Origin: Clostridiaceae bacterium
Lineage (GTDB): Bacteria > Bacillota > Clostridia > Clostridiales > Clostridiaceae
Direction: 5' to 3'
Assembly (NCBI GenBank): GCA_003510765.1
Contig: DOKV01000128.1
Span: 1 to 17,597, forward strand
DNA length: 17,597 nucleotides
Of the stretch, positions 15,508 to 17,597 are shown piece by piece (positions within the stretch are counted from its first letter, which is position 1; each line of letters opens with the position of its first letter). Below the pieces are notes generated by a model. The model had not been told where the DNA came from. It saw only the letters and a program-made list of their open reading frames with translations, and did not search any database. The position numbers were made by a program, and so were the translations under genes.

Positions 15508-15576
15508 GAAGCGTTTTGCTTCTGAAATTTGTGAACACCCGGTTCTACCGGATTCAAATATATGTGACTACACATA
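15508..15576 (+). other. Structured 5' leader of ppdK (three hairpins)
   Basis: Three small stem-loops follow one another in the predicted leader: GAAGC-GTTTT-GCTTC (15508-15522), CCGG-TTCTA-CCGG (15539-15551) and TATGTG-ACTA-CACATA (15561-15576). All are perfectly paired. None is followed by a T run, and the last ends 14 bases before the ribosome-binding site AGGGA (15591-15595). I do not recognise a known riboswitch class. Confidence 0.4.
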
Positions 15577-15600
15577 AACGATTGAAAGCGAGGGAAATCT

Positions 15601-17597
15601 ATGTCAAAGAAGTATGTATACCTTTTTAGTGAAGGTGATGCTACCATGAAAAATCTCCTTGGAGGTAAGGGCGCCAACCTGGCAGAAATGACTGCTATCG
15701 GAATTCCTATTCCAATGGGATTCACAGTTACAACCGAGGCTTGTAATAAATACTACGATGATGCAAAGGTCATTACACCTGAAATCATTGCAGAAATCCA
15801 TGCAACCATGGATAAGCTAGAAGAAGTTACAGGAAAGTCTTTTGGTGGAACAAAGAACCCATTATTGGTTTCTGTACGTTCTGGAGCAAGAGCATCCATG
15901 CCTGGTATGATGGACACCATCTTAAACCTTGGGTTGAATGATGAAACCGTTGAGGTTGTATCAAAGGAAACTGGCAACGAAAGATTTGCTTATGACTCTT
16001 ACAGAAGATTCATCATGATGTTTGCAGACGTAGTTATGGATGTAGACAAGAAGGATTTCGAAGAAATTCTTCATGAAATGAAAGAAGAAAAGGGTGTTGA
16101 ATTAGACACCGAACTTTCAGCAGATGATTTGAAGGATTTGGTTGTAAAGTTCAAAGAATACTACAAGAGCCAAAAGGGAGAAGATTTCCCACAAGATGCG
16201 AGAGATCAGCTCATTGAATCTATCACAGCGGTATTTAGAAGCTGGGATAACCCAAGAGCAAACATCTACAGAAGAATGCATGATATTCCATCCAGCTGGG
16301 GAACTGCCGTTAACGTTCAAGAAATGGTATTTGGAAACAAGGGAGAAACATCAGGATCTGGTGTTGCCTTCTCAAGAAACCCTGCAACTGGCGAAAGAAA
16401 GATTTTTGCTGAGTATCTTATGAACGCTCAGGGAGAAGACGTGGTGGCTGGTATCAGAACACCAAGACCTATTGAAGAATTAAACGAACAGATGCCTGAA
16501 ACTTACAAAGAGTTTGTAGACATCGTCAATAAGCTAGAAAACCACTATCATGACATGCAAGACATGGAATTTACCATCGAAGAAGGGAAGCTCTACTTCC
16601 TACAAACAAGAAACGGGAAGAGAACTGCCCAGGCAGCACTAAAGATTGCTGTGGATATGGTAGAAGAAGGACTCGTGACCAAGGAACAAGCAATCCTCAT
16701 GATGGATCCAAAGCAATTAGATACTCTTCTTCACCCAGCTTTTGATACAGCTGAAATGAAGAAGCATGAAATCATTGCTACAGGTCTTCCAGCATCTCCA
16801 GGTGCTGCAACAGGTAAGATCTGTTTCACCGCTCTTGAAGCAAAGGAAAGACATGAAGCTGGCGAAAAGGTTATTCTTGTAAGACAAGAAACTTCACCAG
16901 AAGACATCGAAGGAATGATCGCTGCTGAAGGTATTCTTACTGTTAGAGGTGGAATGACTTCCCATGCTGCGGTAGTTGCTAGAGGAATGGGTACATGCTG
17001 CGTAGCTGGTGCTGGTTCCATTAAGGTAGATGAAAAGAAGAAGACCATGACTATAAACGGAAAGGTATATTCTTCAGATGATTACATTTCCTTAGATGGT
17101 AGCATTGGTGATGTATACGCTGGAAACATCCCAACTGTTGAGCCAGAAATTTCAGGACACTTTGGTACCTTCATGGGCTGGGCTGATGAAATCAGAGCGC
17201 TTAAGGTTAGAACCAATGCAGACACACCTCATGATGCTGCACAAGCCATCAAGTTTGGTGCTGAAGGTATTGGACTTACAAGAACTGAGCATATGTTCTT
17301 TGCTGAAGATAGAATCTTCATCATGAGACAGATGATTGTGGCTAGAACTGAAGAAGCTAGAAGAGCGGCGCTTGAAAAACTCCTACCAATGCAGAAGAGT
17401 GACTTCAAGGGCATCTACAAGGCTATGGAAGGACATCCAGTGACCGTTAGATTCCTGGATCCACCACTACATGAGTTCTTACCAACCAAGGACGAAGAAA
17501 TTGCTAGTCTTGCAGAAGCACTGAAGATTTCTGTTGAAGAACTAAACGGTGTCATTGCTGATCTACATGAGTTCAACCCAATGATGGGTCATAGAGG
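15601..17597 (+). CDS. ppdK: Pyruvate, phosphate dikinase (3' partial)
   Basis: Interconverts pyruvate, ATP and phosphate with PEP, AMP and pyrophosphate; in anaerobes it serves PPi-linked glycolysis or gluconeogenesis. The frame is open from the ATG to the window edge: 665 of an expected ~875 residues are seen. The N-terminal ATP-grasp domain shows LLGGKGANLAEMTAIGIPIP at about 19-38, LVSVRSGARASMPGMMDTILN and RSWDNPRANIYR. The swivelling phosphohistidine domain has GGMTSHAAVVARGMG with the catalytic His at residue 455, the same number as in the well-studied Clostridium symbiosum enzyme. The Thr two residues before it, the usual target of the PPDK regulatory kinase/phosphorylase, is kept. 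The PEP/pyruvate barrel begins with KVRTNADTP and continues through GIGLTRTEHMFF. AGGGA precedes the ATG by 5 bases. Valine codon choice differs sharply from neighbouring genes. Confidence 0.98.
   Translation, partial: MSKKYVYLFSEGDATMKNLLGGKGANLAEMTAIGIPIPMGFTVTTEACNKYYDDAKVITPEIIAEIHATMDKLEEVTGKSFGGTKNPLLVSVRSGARASMPGMMDTILNLGLNDETVEVVSKETGNERFAYDSYRRFIMMFADVVMDVDKKDFEEILHEMKEEKGVELDTELSADDLKDLVVKFKEYYKSQKGEDFPQDARDQLIESITAVFRSWDNPRANIYRRMHDIPSSWGTAVNVQEMVFGNKGETSGSGVAFSRNPATGERKIFAEYLMNAQGEDVVAGIRTPRPIEELNEQMPETYKEFVDIVNKLENHYHDMQDMEFTIEEGKLYFLQTRNGKRTAQAALKIAVDMVEEGLVTKEQAILMMDPKQLDTLLHPAFDTAEMKKHEIIATGLPASPGAATGKICFTALEAKERHEAGEKVILVRQETSPEDIEGMIAAEGILTVRGGMTSHAAVVARGMGTCCVAGAGSIKVDEKKKTMTINGKVYSSDDYISLDGSIGDVYAGNIPTVEPEISGHFGTFMGWADEIRALKVRTNADTPHDAAQAIKFGAEGIGLTRTEHMFFAEDRIFIMRQMIVARTEEARRAALEKLLPMQKSDFKGIYKAMEGHPVTVRFLDPPLHEFLPTKDEEIASLAEALKISVEELNGVIADLHEFNPMMGHR

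Noticed and set aside
15475..15525. Short 16-codon open frame ahead of ppdK as a leader peptide
   Set aside because: It begins upstream of the predicted -10 element, so it would not be on the transcript, and has no Shine-Dalgarno site.
1..17597. Mobile elements, CRISPR arrays, tRNA or rRNA genes, defence systems
   Set aside because: I found no transposase, integrase, long terminal inverted repeats, spaced repeats or tRNA-like cloverleaf. All genes are collinear core genes on one strand.

Overview
The window looks like a stretch of core chromosome from a low-to-moderate GC Firmicute of class Clostridia. The reasons are the gene order grpE-dnaK-dnaJ-prmA-rsmE-mtaB-hinT-rpsU-yqeY, followed by pgpH-ybeY-dgkA/PAP2-cdd-era-recO and ppdK; the Gram-positive form of DnaK; strong purine-rich Shine-Dalgarno sites; and a clostridial-type pyruvate phosphate dikinase. 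Genus cannot be fixed from the sequence alone. Every gene is on the + strand. No rRNA, tRNA, insertion sequence, prophage or CRISPR array was seen, and no gene-free stretch exceeds 300 bases (the longest is 15310-15600).

Layout. (1) 1-3670: heat-shock chaperone genes grpE (5' end outside the window), dnaK and dnaJ, with a good internal sigma-A-type promoter at the end of dnaK and a strong terminator after dnaJ. (2) 3813-7074: an unidentified 90-residue three-helix membrane protein, then tightly coupled prmA-rsmE-mtaB, which modify ribosomal protein L11, 16S rRNA and tRNA. (3) 7147-8242: hinT, rpsU (58 aa, with a near-consensus promoter) and yqeY, closed by a strong terminator. (4) 8384-9361: a free-standing YhdH/AcuI-type oxidoreductase whose promoter is bracketed by TCCTA/TAGGA palindromes. 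(5) 9472-14733: pgpH (c-di-AMP phosphodiesterase), ybeY, a DgkA-PAP2 fusion, cdd, era and recO in one compact block, followed by a UBA-like/DUF4342 gene. (6) 15334-17597: a hairpin, a likely operator, an extended -10 promoter, a leader with three hairpins, and ppdK, which runs off the right edge.

How they work together: the window is mostly about protein folding, ribosome and tRNA maturation, and cell-envelope lipid and second-messenger turnover, with one glycolysis/gluconeogenesis enzyme at the end. I see no convincing undescribed multi-gene system. The points most worth a second look are smaller: a RecO with no zinc-finger cysteines, a palindrome-rich promoter before the YhdH-type gene, a 9-bp tandem repeat forming the cdd ribosome-binding region, a structured ppdK leader, and an unidentified membrane protein between the chaperone and ribosome-modification operons.
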